Assembly (NCBI RefSeq): GCF_932274485.2
Contig: NC_065886.2
Span: 13,467,501 to 13,531,500 of the forward strand
Origin: Patella vulgata
Taxonomy: Eukaryota; Mollusca; Gastropoda; Patellidae
Length of the DNA stretch: 64,000 nucleotides
Direction: 5' to 3'
Below, in pieces: positions 1 through 13,482 of the stretch. The notes under the pieces were generated by a model. That model worked only from the letters and a program-made list of their open reading frames with translations. It was not told the DNA's origin and made no database searches. Position numbers and translations under genes: made by a program. The first letter of the stretch is position 1; every line of letters starts with the position of its first letter.

Positions 1-1030
1 TGACGAATTTCAAATGCAGCAGTTGAAAATTGTGAAATGATCGATTTCAATATTTTCGTAGTTTTTGTAAGCATTTTGCTTTTGCTTAATACTCCAAATT
101 CCCTCATGTATAAAGGATTTTAAAATTATGAAAATAAAGTGCACATATAATACTATCCGGAATGATGATTAATTGTGCAGAAGTAAAAATTAAAAGAGTG
201 TTTTAGTAGGTTTGTTTTTAACGAAAACGACATGTTTTTTTCGGATTCACATGGGCGCGTCCGAAGTAAACAAAGACAATGTGTTGATACATTTACACTC
301 CAATCATCAGTTAGTAGTCTATCTCTGGGTTGCAAAAAAGAGTAGCAAGATTAATAAAAATATTACGAATTGATTTCTGTTTTTTCGCTTTTAAACTTAA
401 TACTGGTAATTGCACGAGGGGAGGTAATTTTATTTTAGTCACGATTGTCCGGTTTATTTTTTGCCGCGGCTCAGAATTCTAAAGGCTTCGTGGACGTTGC
501 CTGTCCATCTATACACGGTCCATGATAGGAGTATTAAGCCAACTAGGCCAAACTCTTATATTTAAAAATGAAATTAGGTTAAGGCGATTTATGGTATAAA
601 CTGTAATGCTTATATTTTAATAATTACAAAATCTTCAAAGTTTTAATTTTTATACGATTTGACAAACATTTCCAAAAGACTTTTGCAATATTAAAAAAAT
701 AAAAAATATTGGTTGATGTTTGCTTTATTTAACCAAAAGAGGGTTAGGGTGCGCAATCACATGCGCGCGCGTATCATTTCCTTGTTGCTTAATTTTGGAG
801 TTAGGAAGCTTGAGTTTTGAGGTCAAAATGGAGATATGGGCTCCGTCCATATCTAAATATGACAAATTTGACCAAAGGTACCTCTGCAGGGACTGAGGGG
901 GGCAAAGTACTTATGTACAGGAAAGTCTTATAAAAAACATTATGGGACCAAGCTGCACAAATAAGGAACTCCGCCCCTCCACTTCGGAATGCAAAAAATG
1001 ATTTCCTTTTTCCAGCGAAATGAGCATGTT
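1..1030. other. Intergenic, nothing recognised
   Basis: AT-rich sequence without a supported ORF, RNA gene or clear repeat structure. It lies beyond the 3' end of the SLC5A gene. Confidence 0.4.
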
Positions 1031-1345
1031 GTTGGACTATTGTATTGAAAGATACATTATGGAAGATTAGATAAAGTGCTGGTAGTTGTCACTATAATAG
1101 TTAAACACTGGATCATGTAAAGGGAATTTGCTGAAAATTTTAGTCATTGATCCACTCTGAACCGAGAATTCAGCGATTGAATTTTCGACCTAGCCTCGAT
1201 CATCATTACTAAAGTTGGTACATTAGCCAGGTTGACGCAAGTCCGTGAGACGTTAAACCACATTTCATTCATTCATTCATTAATAGGATATTACTTATCC
1301 AGGTTGAAGCAGGACCGGGATACGTTAAACCACATTTCATCCATT
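1030..1345. repeat. MITE-1 5' fragment and SINE tails
   Basis: GATACATTATGGAAGATTAG through CTGAAAATTTTAGTC matches the 5' half of the TTAA-flanked MITE-1 family. It is followed by two GACGTTAAACCACATTTCAT-like tails ending in ATTC repeats, the 3' signature shared by the window's SINEs. Confidence 0.55.
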
Positions 1346-1790
1346 TATTATTATGATATTTGTAAATTCCAACTTTAACCAACAAAGTTTCAGTACAAAG
1401 GGATAACATGGAAACGGATGAAAATCATCCTCTCTGTACCTGGATCGTGACGATACAAAGGGATTCTGTCAAACAGAAGGAGGCAATGCAAATGATGCGA
1501 CTGATCTTTGTGTTATGGCGATCGTATGCGTAATGTAGACCCAGTTTCTAGGTTTTCGAAATAAACCCAAACAATCCAAATCTGAAACCTCCCCGGACAA
1601 AATACCTATTGTCAACCAATACAACAATCCCTCATGGCTGTTGCGACCGCAGAGGGATAAATGCCATAGGGACTGAACAAGGACTTATCTATATAGGAAA
1701 ACTGAATACTCTAAAAGCCTAAATATATTTATTATTCTAGAACACACATAACAGGTACAAGATCACATACTGAGATAGAACCCAGATATT
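1345..1790. other. Intergenic, nothing recognised
   Basis: No supported coding region or repeat seen. Confidence 0.35.
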
Positions 1791-1794
1791 TTGA

Positions 1795-1975
1795 AACCGG
1801 GGTTTAGGAAGACACGTGTTGCATAGTTATACATTCAAATAGGGTTTATGTTGCATAGTTATACAAACAAGGTTTATAAAGACACGTGTTTCATAGTTAT
1901 ACAGGCAAACAGGGTTTATAAAGACACGTGTTCCATAGTTATACAGGGACACAGGTTTGATTATACAGGCAAACA
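1795..1975. repeat. Tandem repeat, about 42 bp x 4
   Basis: Units contain AAGACACGTGTTCCATAGTT followed by ATACAGGCAAACAGGGTTTAT, with some units truncated. It lies downstream of the SLC5A gene. Confidence 0.75.
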
Positions 1976-2304
1976 TAATAATCATAGGTCTTAACATATT
2001 TATTATACAAGAACACATTTAATCATGTTGATTGGATCACACATCATTAAGGCCACACGAATAAAGTGTTGTAGTCAATCTGCGAGGGTACAGTCCCGCT
2101 TTATCCATTACTAAATATAAGTTGGACATTTTAAAGCATATCCTATCCTATTACCGGCAACTGTAACACGAGCGGCAATCCGGAACAGATTGGACCCCTT
2201 TGGAAAGGTATAGGTACTTATTTATATTGTTGTCTTCCATTTACATCTACATGTATATTTGGATTAAAACTTTATGTCCCGTTTGTTACTAATAAACTGT
2301 TTAA

Positions 2305-2790
2305 TATGTACTTTAACCGTAGCTCTAAGGGTTCAATTTAATATCAACAGAGATCTCATTGTACGAGGATAAATACTGAAACTTTTAACAGAAAATTCGA
2401 CAGAATTGTAATGTTTTTGGCTAAAAGAGAGATATAATGGCATGTGCAAGACTCCGTGCAAAACGAGCACTTCGTAATGTTGTTTCATAATGGCTTGTGA
2501 ATATAATATGGCCTAATAGAGACCAAACTATAAGAAATCAAAATGTCTACATCACGGAACTTTATTTTTCAACTGTAGCTGTAAGGGTTCAAATTAATAT
2601 AAACAGGGTTCTTATTATGTTGATACCTTTAACTGAAATTTGACAGAATTGTAATATTTTTGCCAAAAAGAGCAATATAATGGGCCTGTGCATGACCTCA
2701 GTGCAAAACGAGCACTTCGTATGTTGCTCCATAATGGCGATTCATTTTGAACTGTAAACATATATTAACTAATAGAGACTAAACTATATA
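2305..2790 (-). repeat. Direct duplication, about 260 bp, in the SLC5A 3' flank
   Basis: GTAGCTCTAAGGGTTCAATT to CTAATAGAGACCAAACTATA at 2318-2535 is repeated with divergence at 2575-2785, including GTGCAAAACGAGCACTTCGT in both. It lies 130-600 bp beyond the SLC5A stop codon and may be 3'UTR. Confidence 0.75.
2561..2566 (-). promoter_or_regulatory. Candidate poly(A) signal AATAAA for SLC5A
   Basis: AATAAA on the minus strand about 355 nt past the stop, the first exact match noticed downstream. No transcript evidence. Confidence 0.25.
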
Positions 2791-2920
2791 AAAATTATAA
2801 ATTTCTTTTTTTATGAAAATTTGGTTCATTTAATCTAATTAACAATATATTACACTTTCGTTTCGTATATTTTTGTCGGATTTTACAAAAGAGAAAGATA
2901 AACGGAAGGAAATATAAAAT

Positions 2921-3102
2921 CTAAGCAAAGAAACCATACAGCATGATGAAAACTAACAACAATATAACAGCATTTATATCTAATACAATATTCCATGGTT
3001 TTTCTATCCTCTGAGAGAAGGGAGCTAAATTCGCCGGTGGTGCATCTTCAGTACTCTCGGGATCTGCATCATCATCCTTCGGTCGTTCAATAGATCTATT
3101 TT
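2921..3102 (-). CDS. SLC5A exon 15 (residues 561-620, stop)
   Basis: CTCTCCAG acceptor, entering in phase 1. It encodes an acidic linker ([20 protein letters not shown]), then [18 protein letters not shown] and YGFFA before TAG. This is the SGLT C-terminal helix (EKPLWR.VL.VN ... YFA). The linker is shorter than in vertebrates. Confidence 0.92.
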
Positions 3103-6100
3103 CTGGAGAGGGAGAAAAAATAAATACGTTAAAGATGGTGTAACTAGTTGTTCAGGTCGGACGAAAATAACATATATTAACATTCCTAAAGTGATCGTAA
3201 AGATATGGGTTGCAAAAGTTCTGGCGTATCAATAGTGTAATTTCAGTTATTTTCTTAAGCTAATCGCTTCAAATGAACCATTAAATCTATAAATATATTG
3301 ACCTTAATCTTTGAAAGATATTGGTCTTACCCTTTAAAAGATAGATGTTGTTGCCCGTTAACAAATATTGGCCCTAAACTTAAAAAGGTATTGTCCTTAC
3401 CCTTAACAAATATTGTTCCTTATCTTTTAAAAGTTAGTGGGCCTTATCGTTTAAAACTAGAAGCTTTACCCTTTAACAGACACTTGTCCTTGCCCTTTAA
3501 AAGATATTGGTTCTTAATCTTTGAAACATATTATTACCTTACCTTTTAAAGATATTGATTCTTAACCTTTAAAGATATTGGTCCTTTTAAATATATCGGT
3601 CCTTACCTTTTAAAGATATTGCTCCTTACCTTTTAAAGATGTTGCTCCTTACTTTTTAAAGATATTGGTCCTTACCTTTTAAAAGATGTGATTCTTTACT
3701 TTGACCATTCCTTGCATTTCTGTCTTCCTCTTCTGCCATTTTTCTTACACTCCAAAATGTTAATCCTTTTATCTGTGAATTAACATAAACATATTTTATT
3801 TATGTAATCCCAACAGTTGGTTTTTGGGTATTATCCAATCAATTCGTAGAATAGTTGGCATTATTCAGTTTTCTTTAAAGAGATAAAAAAAAATTGACAA
3901 AACCTGGTCTTATGGTTGTGCTTCCGTACAATAACTAACAATTAATGTGAGGCATTTAATAGAATAGTCGGCATTATTCTTTAAAGATATGAAAAATGGC
4001 ATACCTGGTCTTGTGGCTGTGCTTCCGTACAGTAACTAACAATTAATGTAACCACTGTTGTAATAATGATTATAATTCCTGAGAAATAAGTGAAGTGAAC
4101 TTTAGATACAATAAGCGGTCGTGTGTCCTCTTTGCCACAACCGGGAGCGGGGTAGGTAAAGTCTAGAATAAGTCGAGTTATTCCGGCTATTTGTCCACAT
4201 ACAACACCCCAAAAAGCACCCTGAAAGAAAATAACAAAACTAAAGTATAGTCCATGGGCTAAATGGCCACTGAGCACAATGTTCTAGTCCACTCGACCAC
4301 TTATTGAAATAATCGTTGCGCATATGTGCCCATGGGAACCAATTGATTGATTTCTAAAAAAGAACAAACAAAAATACAACTCATTTCATTTGTTACGATT
4401 AGCAGTGTGACAGATATTTATACAAAGTTCCTACCAAACCACCAAAGCATTCGTATTCTAGCTCTCTCCAATTTCTATTTGATTGCTCTCGTCGTGATTC
4501 GTTCCCCTGCAATTTTTGCCATGCTGCCTTTTAGGGATACTCTCAAATTTGTTTTTCAGGGAATCCAGTATATTTTTAGTTGGATTGTGTGTCTCTTCTT
4601 TCCAGATATCAAATTCATCACTTCAAACAGGTCTCAGTGCAGTGTCACCCACACTTCACATGGGTGGTGTCGTCACTTCATTTGCGTAAGGGATACCAAA
4701 ATTGCTATACTTTCATTGGAAATAACCACCCGATAAATACGTTTGAGGGATGCGATGCTGAGATACTATAGAAATCAAATAACAACTTACGGCTTCATTT
4801 GTTCTCGGAACAAAAATGGCGAGAATAAAAATAGCGCAGATAGGTGGCGCTATGTATCCTGTTATGGCCTGGATGTAGATAAACAGTTGACCACCTTCAT
4901 AACTGAGAATTAGAGGAATCCAACAAAGACTCACTGCCACCAATACAATCACCGATATTCTAATTGAAAACAAAAACAACAAAGCATGAATGTGAAAAGG
5001 GGAAAAGATCCTCCATTCATTTTGCATAGACTGGCATAAGCCTGTTTAACCCACACTAGTCTTCAACATCTGTCACCAGCCTCGGTTTTGTCATGGGGAT
5101 TGCGGGAACCTCATAAGTAGAACAGCCTATGGCCTCTCTTCATCGATATCCGACATTGAATATGGACAAAAAGACGACCAGGTCCAGAACAGCAATGTCG
5201 GGATACTCCCATGGTTTCAAATCATATGGGCTTTTTTTTAAAAAGTACACATTGCGAAGGAATGAATCTCAGCTACGAAATAGAAGAAACATTAGAGCAC
5301 AAAATCATGTCGGAAAATATGTGAGGTTACAAAATTGGCCATTCCCGATCAAATTGTCCAAATGTCCAAGGCAACACAAAATTAGGGGTTGAGTATTTGT
5401 TAACGTGTCAGTGGGTGCGCTAATGGAGACGAGCACATGTTGTGGACCTCGGATTCCCATACCATATCAATGACTGGATGTGTTTCTTGCCAGGCCCTCT
5501 GTTCTGCACCAATGACAAAAGAAACTGTTTCGGCGAACATCGTGATTGACCATGGATATAGAGCCACATACGAATTTTGAATACAATTAGATAACAAATG
5601 TAATATTTTTACATAAGTGATTAGATATTTGTGGGCGGACGAGATCATGACAGTATCATTCCAGTACATGCAGTTATATTCGGTGAAATAAAATGGGGTT
5701 TTGCGCCTACTGGGCTAATGAAGACCGGCATGCGCCATATTTCGCCAATGTGTAGACGGGGCCTGGGTTTTTCGTCCCATCCGATCGACTAGCCACCGTT
5801 CATCCGTTCTGCACCACTGAGACTCAACCTCTCTATTTATTCGGTGACAACTGAATTATGTTCAATATAGATATAATAGTTACCTGCCAGCAACAAGAAG
5901 CTGTTTTTCTGATGCTTGGGGTTTGACACGTCTCCATATATCCATAGTAAATATAGTAGCAGCACTGTTAAATATAGACGTTAAAGAACTCATTAAAGCT
6001 GCTATCATCACAGCCATTAGTAGACCCCGCATTCCTGGAAAATAATACCATGCACGAAACAAAACATATTGAGGGCAATTTTATATTAAAAACAACAGCT

Positions 6101-8933
6101 AGTCTATATTTCACTACACGGATTATATGCCAAACGGTAATACTTGCTACATTACATTTTCGTCCGTTCAAATACACCAAATCGGTTTGTCCGATAGACG
6201 CTAGCCAATGCACCATCAAATTAACTTCATTTAAGTATATAAATTATTCTGAAATATCTTATTAGAACTCACCAATAGGAGCAAGACCTAATACTAGAGT
6301 TGGGTAGGCTACATTAGAGCATCCAGCTGCATTCCCACAAACTTCTAAACATGTAGCAGCATCAGCACAGGCCACCTGCTCTAAAATAAAGGTAATCATA
6401 TGTCATGGTATGGAAACACCACATGTTTTAGCGAAAATAGTTGTTTAATTATAGGTCCCATTTCTTTCAAAATTGTTATGGATTTTTCGACCGTTGCACA
6501 TGACTAAGTTTAACCTCCACTTGACAAGCCAGGTTCTTTTGGGACTAACATATGATTTTATTTCAATATTTTGCTGTTGGTGGAAACCAGACAGGCAGCC
6601 CTACTCTTTGACACGTACACGTAGTTGAATCAATGACCGACCTTATGATCTAAAGAACTCGAATTAGACCACTCGACCACCCAACGCCCTATCTGGAAAG
6701 GCACCTTTAAATAACTAACGATAATTAATTGAATTCCCCTAGATGAATATATTAGTCCTCACCTGTAAATAAAACACGGCTGATCATACCAGGCATAATA
6801 ATAATAAACAATGGTATAAACTTCAAGTAGCCAGTAAGAATTGTCGCCCCTTTGGCATGCGCCATATTTTTGGAAGCAAGGGCTCTTTGAACAATAACCT
6901 GAAAGGAAATAAAGAAGCTATGGTTATAGGAATATCAAAGAAAGGTCGTCATTACTGTTTATTTTATTTTAGCAGGTAACCGCGGTGGTGCAAGTCTCGG
7001 GTTCGATTTTGGTGTTGATTGAGAAACTTCTTTTTTTCCGGCGTGGTTTCTCATTGTCAATTATGCAGAACGAAGATTCTAACAAGACACAGGGTCTAGT
7101 CTTTCGGTGGGCCGAATATCCGCTGTCCGGGGAAAAATCAGGCCCGTAACTAGGTCGCCCCCCCCCCCCCGTGAAAAAATTTTCGACCATAAAATAGATA
7201 TACGTTGTCCGTCAATATTACAGCACCCCTGCGAACACTTCCCGCCCCCTTTTTGCTCTGAGCTAGTTACGGCCCTGGGAAAATCCATTATAAAACACTT
7301 CACTACGTAAAAAGTATAGGTATGCCCGTCTTCAACAGCCTAGTCGGCGCAGATAAACAGGGCATTAAAGCCGATTTCATTTATTTTAGTAAACAAACTT
7401 GCTATCATCTCTACTCACTTGGTCAGCACACCAGTTCCAGAGTGATGCTATTGTCGACCTGATGATGACTCCCGGCCAGGGTAGATCAGAGTGGATGGGA
7501 TCACGTAAAATATGGAAGGCATCTTCACGAGGGAGACCACAAGTTGTATTAAGCGTTCCATTTTTGATAATTTCCGGTATAGCCTCCATATATTTATAAT
7601 AAAGTCCAGGTAAGCCACCTACATCCACAAAAGCTAAAGGGTAAAACAAAGAAAACAGCGGTTTACAATATCTTCAATATAAAAACACACTATTCAAGCA
7701 TTAAAAAAAGCATACAGAACACAGGCCATAGTCTTACTACAAAGTGTGTGTGTGGGGGGGGGGGGCAATGGTTAGCACGTGCGCGCTGTATCATACGGTC
7801 TGTCTGATGGCGGGGTTTCGATTCCCGGTTATAAGTGACAAGAAGTAGGGTCGCCTGTCTAACCTCGTGGGTTTTCTCACTGTCCTCCGGTTTCCTCCCA
7901 CTGCTAAAGACCCCTACGCGCAAGCAAATTTTTGAAATGAAATTGAACCATGTGTTAGTCCCGAAATGACCTAGTCTGTGTCGAGTGGGCGTTAAACCTC
8001 ATTTCTGTCTGTCTGTCTTACTACAAAGAATATAGGTCCAAAAATTATTCAAATGGGTCAGTCCTATGTTATCACCATCTGAAGTTCTCATTACGTTTCA
8101 GGCTTCACGATGGCTCAGTGAATAAGACGTTGGTGTTCAGTCAAAAGATGCTGCTTATGAACGGTTAAATCTCCTTTTTAGTTGTTTAAGACAAGCTGTT
8201 TATAGACGTCGTATTTTAATGATGAATAAGAATGTGTCTGTGAATTTCATAGAACTTTTTAAAAGGATTTTAAAATTTGTTTTAGAAGAAGTTCAAACAT
8301 TTTTTAAATCCAAACCTATGGAATTTCATGGAAATATTGTGATATATTTATTATTTATCTACTTTTCTAGTTACATCGTTTATTTTCAGTCTGTGATATA
8401 ATTGTCTTTTAATTTTTTATTTTTATACTGTATGATATATATTGAATGTATGTATCTGAATTTAAATTAAAAAAAAATAAAAAAAAGACGTTGGCTCGCT
8501 AGCCTTGAGGTCCCGTGTTCGATCCCTGCGTTGGCCGAGAAAGTTCATCGGGATTTTCCGACTTGGTTTATCGTGTCAATGGCAAGGACAGCTGTCTAGC
8601 CAGTCGGATTGTACGAAAACCTGAGGTCCCGTGTACATATTGGCGTGCATGTAAACGATCCTGTGGCAATTGAATTCAATATATGAAAGCTGTTAGCTGT
8701 GTGGTTCAATGGATATCCGCGATAGTGAATTAATTAGAATTTAATAATTTAACGTTAAATTAGATAATAAAAAATGAATATAGTGAAAATGTCAGTCAAA
8801 TGACTTTATTTTGACAGGTTTGTCTAGCTTGCCAGGTACCAATGATACCATATAAGCAAGGTTTAATTTTCACTATATTCATTTTTATACGTCCACATTC
8901 ATAATGTGAACGTATTATGCCGTCGCCCCTGTC

Positions 8934-9007
<74 letters not shown>

Positions 9008-12000
9008 TGTGGTTCGCCTACAGGGCGCAATTCTTCATGGATTTTCTTCAAACTTGGTATACTTATTCCTTATACCCCAAGGAAGATCCCTATTGTTTTT
9101 GGTGCATGCCCGACCCCCCGGGGCAGAGCCACGCCCATTTCTAGTATTTGTTTGTTTGTCGTCTACAGGCCACATTTCTTAACTAATAATCTTGAAACTT
9201 TGCATACACATTCTTTGTACCCTAAGGAACATCCCTATCGTTTGGGGTGCATGCCCAACCCCCAGGGGCAGAGCCACGCCCATTTTCTTTTCGTGTGTCT
9301 TTGTGTCGCCTACAGGGCGCAATTCTTACTGGATTTTCTTCAAACTTGGTATACTTATTCCTTATACCCCAAGGAAGATCCCTATTGTTTTTGGTGCATG
9401 CCCGACCCCCAGGGGCAGAGCCACGCCCATTTCTAGTTATTCTTTAAGTGGCATTTAGCGATCAGGGAACAAATTAACAGAACACAGTTTTTATGGGATA
9501 CAATCACTAGTTTATTCTAAAAGCACGACGTTTCCACAAGTATTCTCTTATCGTTATCAATCAAGCAAAAAAAAACAAAAAAAAAACGTCATGCTTTTAG
9601 AATAAAGACATCGATTGTTTTAAAATAAAAATTGTGTTCTGTTAATGTGAACGAAATGTTATACTGATAGCAGTCCTACAACCCAGTTTTATTTCACAGA
9701 CCCTCAATGCAAACTGGACCATATCAAACAAAACAGGAATGTGGACGTATATTGCTGCGTTAGCGATGCTCTTGTTTATTATCTATTGTTGAACCATTAT
9801 AGCGAGAACTGTCAGCTATTTATCTAAACCTTACATAATGCAACTGTAATGATTATTCATATATTGTAAAACCTTAGCTCAAAATGAAGCAATTTGACTG
9901 AAATTTTCAATATATTCAACGACTAGCTCTTTATCTAAATCTTACATAATGTATGTTAAACAAAGGCTTACCAATATAATGTATGTTTTAAAAAAAAAGC
10001 TTACCAATAACAGCTAATATAATGTATGTTTTAAAACAAAGCTTACCAATAACAGCTAATATAATGGCACCAACTAACATAACAACGGTCTGTAGTGTAT
10101 CAGTGAACACTACAGCAGCTAAACCACCTAAAATAAAAATAATAATAATCATATTCAGATTCTCCTGCTATTCGTCTTCAATCATATTCAACGTATAAGT
10201 ATCTAGAACCCACAAAAAAAATATTGTCAATGAGCAAAAGAGAGAGGGAGAGAGAGAGAGAGAGGGGGGGGGGGCTTTAAAATAAAGCAGTGGGAGAAAA
10301 AAGGAGGACCCAGAGAAAACCAACGAGGTTGGACAGGCGCCCCGAAACCACGCCAGTTGACTCAGTGAAAGACCTAATATAATAGCGCGTATGCGCTAAC
10401 CATTCGCCCCCCCCCCCCCCATGAGAAAAAGAAATGACATGTTTTAATGATTTGTTTTAATGTTCGAGGATGTGGGAGTGAGTCTTTCAAGTCCCAATAC
10501 TCAACACCATTAAATTCAACCTCAGTCCTGGTGCCGATCATGATTAATTAACAGGGCAATAACTAAGAAGGCAGAATAGAATCACATAATTTTTGACATA
10601 CACGTTTTTAATCAACGCATGCTTAACAAGAGTTATGTCCCTTATACCACACAACAGTTTCGGGGCTAAATCTGTTTGTTAAGGCCAGCTTAATTTTTGT
10701 CAAGGTCGCTGAGATATAAATAAGATTAGGGCACGTGGTTGTTGGCGAAATTTTAGGTTAGGATTAGGGTAAGAATTGGGGCTACGTCCAGGGTTAGGGT
10801 TAGAGTTGGGATTAGCGCTGGCCCTGTTTACATCTCGTAACCTATGACGAAAAGTTGAGCTGGCCTTATCATTTAGAACTAACCTAGTTTCAGAATAGTA
10901 CACTGGAGAATGGGTGAATTGAAGAATCAAGATTTCAAGAATATGGCAGTAATACGTTGGTATTAAATTTAAAATGCCTTATTTTATTTACAAAGTCACA
11001 AGAAAAGGTCAATATTGTTTGTCAGTCGTCGAAGGTATTCATTATTCAGTACATAAATAGTTTCACCAACGAACAACTTGTTTTGCCTTTCAGTGGCCGA
11101 TAAAAACAGCGCCATGAAAGCAAATGTCAAATAAACGATATATAGGTCTTCGGTCGGTTATATTTATCTGAATCAACCTATTTACACGTACTGCTGATTG
11201 TTTAATTACAGTAGATGTACTCTCAAATTGCGTGCTAACATTAAAACCAGCTAATCATTCGGATCCTTAGCTAGCCAAACAATGTTGGGGGGCAAGGGCT
11301 TCTGGGGCGCCGATATACTTGTACTTTACGGTCCACGGCAAACGGCACCGTGGACGCGCCTCCCTTCGGAGAAGAGTCCAGCCGCCCCCCCCCCCCCCCG
11401 GCAATTTTGGAAAATAGGGTGTGCAAGGAAATGAAGGAAAATTTCAATTTTGAGGCTGAATTTGCGATATTGGCTTATTATGATATTTTGATATGAACAT
11501 TATAAAAATTTGAAGGAAGGGATACGACTTCAGCGTACCTATAATAATTTATGAGAAAAACGAAAAGTTCGGAATTGGGCTGGAGTGCGACTTGTTTGAA
11601 TTTTGAAGATTATCACGCCTGGTGCGGGTTTGAATCAATCTCATCCTCATGGTGAATTCGACCTGGAAAATTTCTTATAAACTCCAGTTGACTTTCTTAT
11701 GGTAGATTTCTTCGGGCATCGGTATGCGGTATGTTTCTTGGTTGGGCGCCTATGATCTCGTCGTGCGCTGTCCACTAATCTCGGTACTATGGCCGAACCT
11801 CCGAGATGAGGCACTCCACCAATCATGCCGTTTTGGGCGGCCCATTGATTAAATCGTGGGGGCGCAACCAATCTCAGTCGGCATTATGCATTATTTGCGG
11901 CCCGATAATCATACATTTAAAGCTTCTAACGGATGGCTACGGTCATTTCTTTCCCGACACAATATAGTTTTCGGATGTATGAGCGGTGAGCGGGCAGATG

Positions 12001-13440
12001 TGGATATGGGCGTAGTAGACGATTTTAAATCAAAAGTACCGCAGTTGTGCAGTGGGTTTCTACCAAAGGACATTTTCAACATGGATGAAACTGGTTTATT
12101 TTATAAAGACGGGTCGCGGAAAACTTTCCACGTTAAGGGGGATGTCTGTGCCGGAGGAAAGCTGTCGAAGGAAAGACTTTCTGTTGCACTTTGTGCCAGT
12201 TTGACCGGGGAAAAGCTGAAACCTCTAGTGTTAAAACGATAAAAAAAAACTCGATGGTTTTGGCAAGGTGAAGGACGTTGAGAAGCTTCCCGTTATGTAT
12301 CGAAGCAATAAGAAGACCTGGCTGACGGCGACTATTTTTGAAGAATGGCTCTAGTCAGTAAATAAGCATAACGCGCCATCACACCCACATTTAGAACTGT
12401 ACAACGTTAAGCTCCAGTTTTTCCCAGCTAATACAACATCAAAGTCGCAGCCTATGGACAAAGGAATCGTTGAGACATTTACAAAACACTATCGGAAAAG
12501 ACAGTTAGAACATGTCATTATGCAGATGGAAAAAGACAAGACCTCCACAAACAACGAGAGTTTAAAATCTTTGGATATCCTGACAGTAATTTATTGGATT
12601 GGTGCTTCGTGGAAAACAGTTTTATATACAACAATATCAAAGTGTTTTAAACGTTGTGGTTTTGAACTTGGTACAGATAATGCAAGTGAAAGTGATGAAC
12701 ACGACGAATTTTATTTACCACTTTCGTTATTAAGGATGTCCTAACAAATTTTTGACACAGACTTTGTTTCATTACCAGCAATAGATGGTGATTTGACAAC
12801 TTGTGACTTGAATGTCTGTGAAATTTACTGGTCAAAATCAGCCCAGGATTTATTAACTGAGGAGATAGGCGAAAGAAATACTGATGAAGAGAGTGAGGAA
12901 GAGGAAGAATTAAAAGAAACAGAAAGTGAAAAGTGTTTAATATTGACACAGCTTTAAGTTATAGTGACCAAATTAAAACATTAGCAGAAAAAGAATGCAA
13001 TTTTAAACTTTTCGATGCTATTATCAGTGCAAGAGACATTACATCAAAATTGATTGTTAAAAAATGTGCCAAACAACCGAAAATAAGTGACTTCTTTGTT
13101 TAATGAGGTGTGCTATTGTTACATGTACATATTGCTTGTTTTTTAATAAACAACCTGACACAGTCACCTTTCCTTTGTCTTATTAAGAGTTATCTTTTCT
13201 TTGTCTTATTAAGAGTTATCTTTTCTTTGTCTTATTAAGCGTCATCTTTTCTTTGTCTTATTAAGAGGTCACTCCTATTAAGAGTGGCTGCTTAATACAG
13301 ATTCTACTGTATATTGTCATTATAAAGACGACCCACCAATCATGTAAGGCACCCCACAGATCACACCGTTTTGGGCATCCCATCAATCAAGTTTTGATGC
13401 TAATCGTGTGATTCATTATGAGGCGTCCCACCCCCTCTCT

Positions 13441-13482
<42 letters not shown>

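Noticed and set aside
3298-3549. 83-codon plus-strand ORF
   Set aside because: It lies in the minisatellite of SLC5A intron 14.
4347-4736. 129-codon plus-strand ORF
   Set aside because: It overlaps an intron of the transporter and a dispersed repeat also found near 19055, with no domain.
8906-9458. ORFs of up to 176 codons with Cys/Val runs
   Set aside because: They read through a (GT)n tract and tandem 150-bp repeats; the periodicity explains the open frames.
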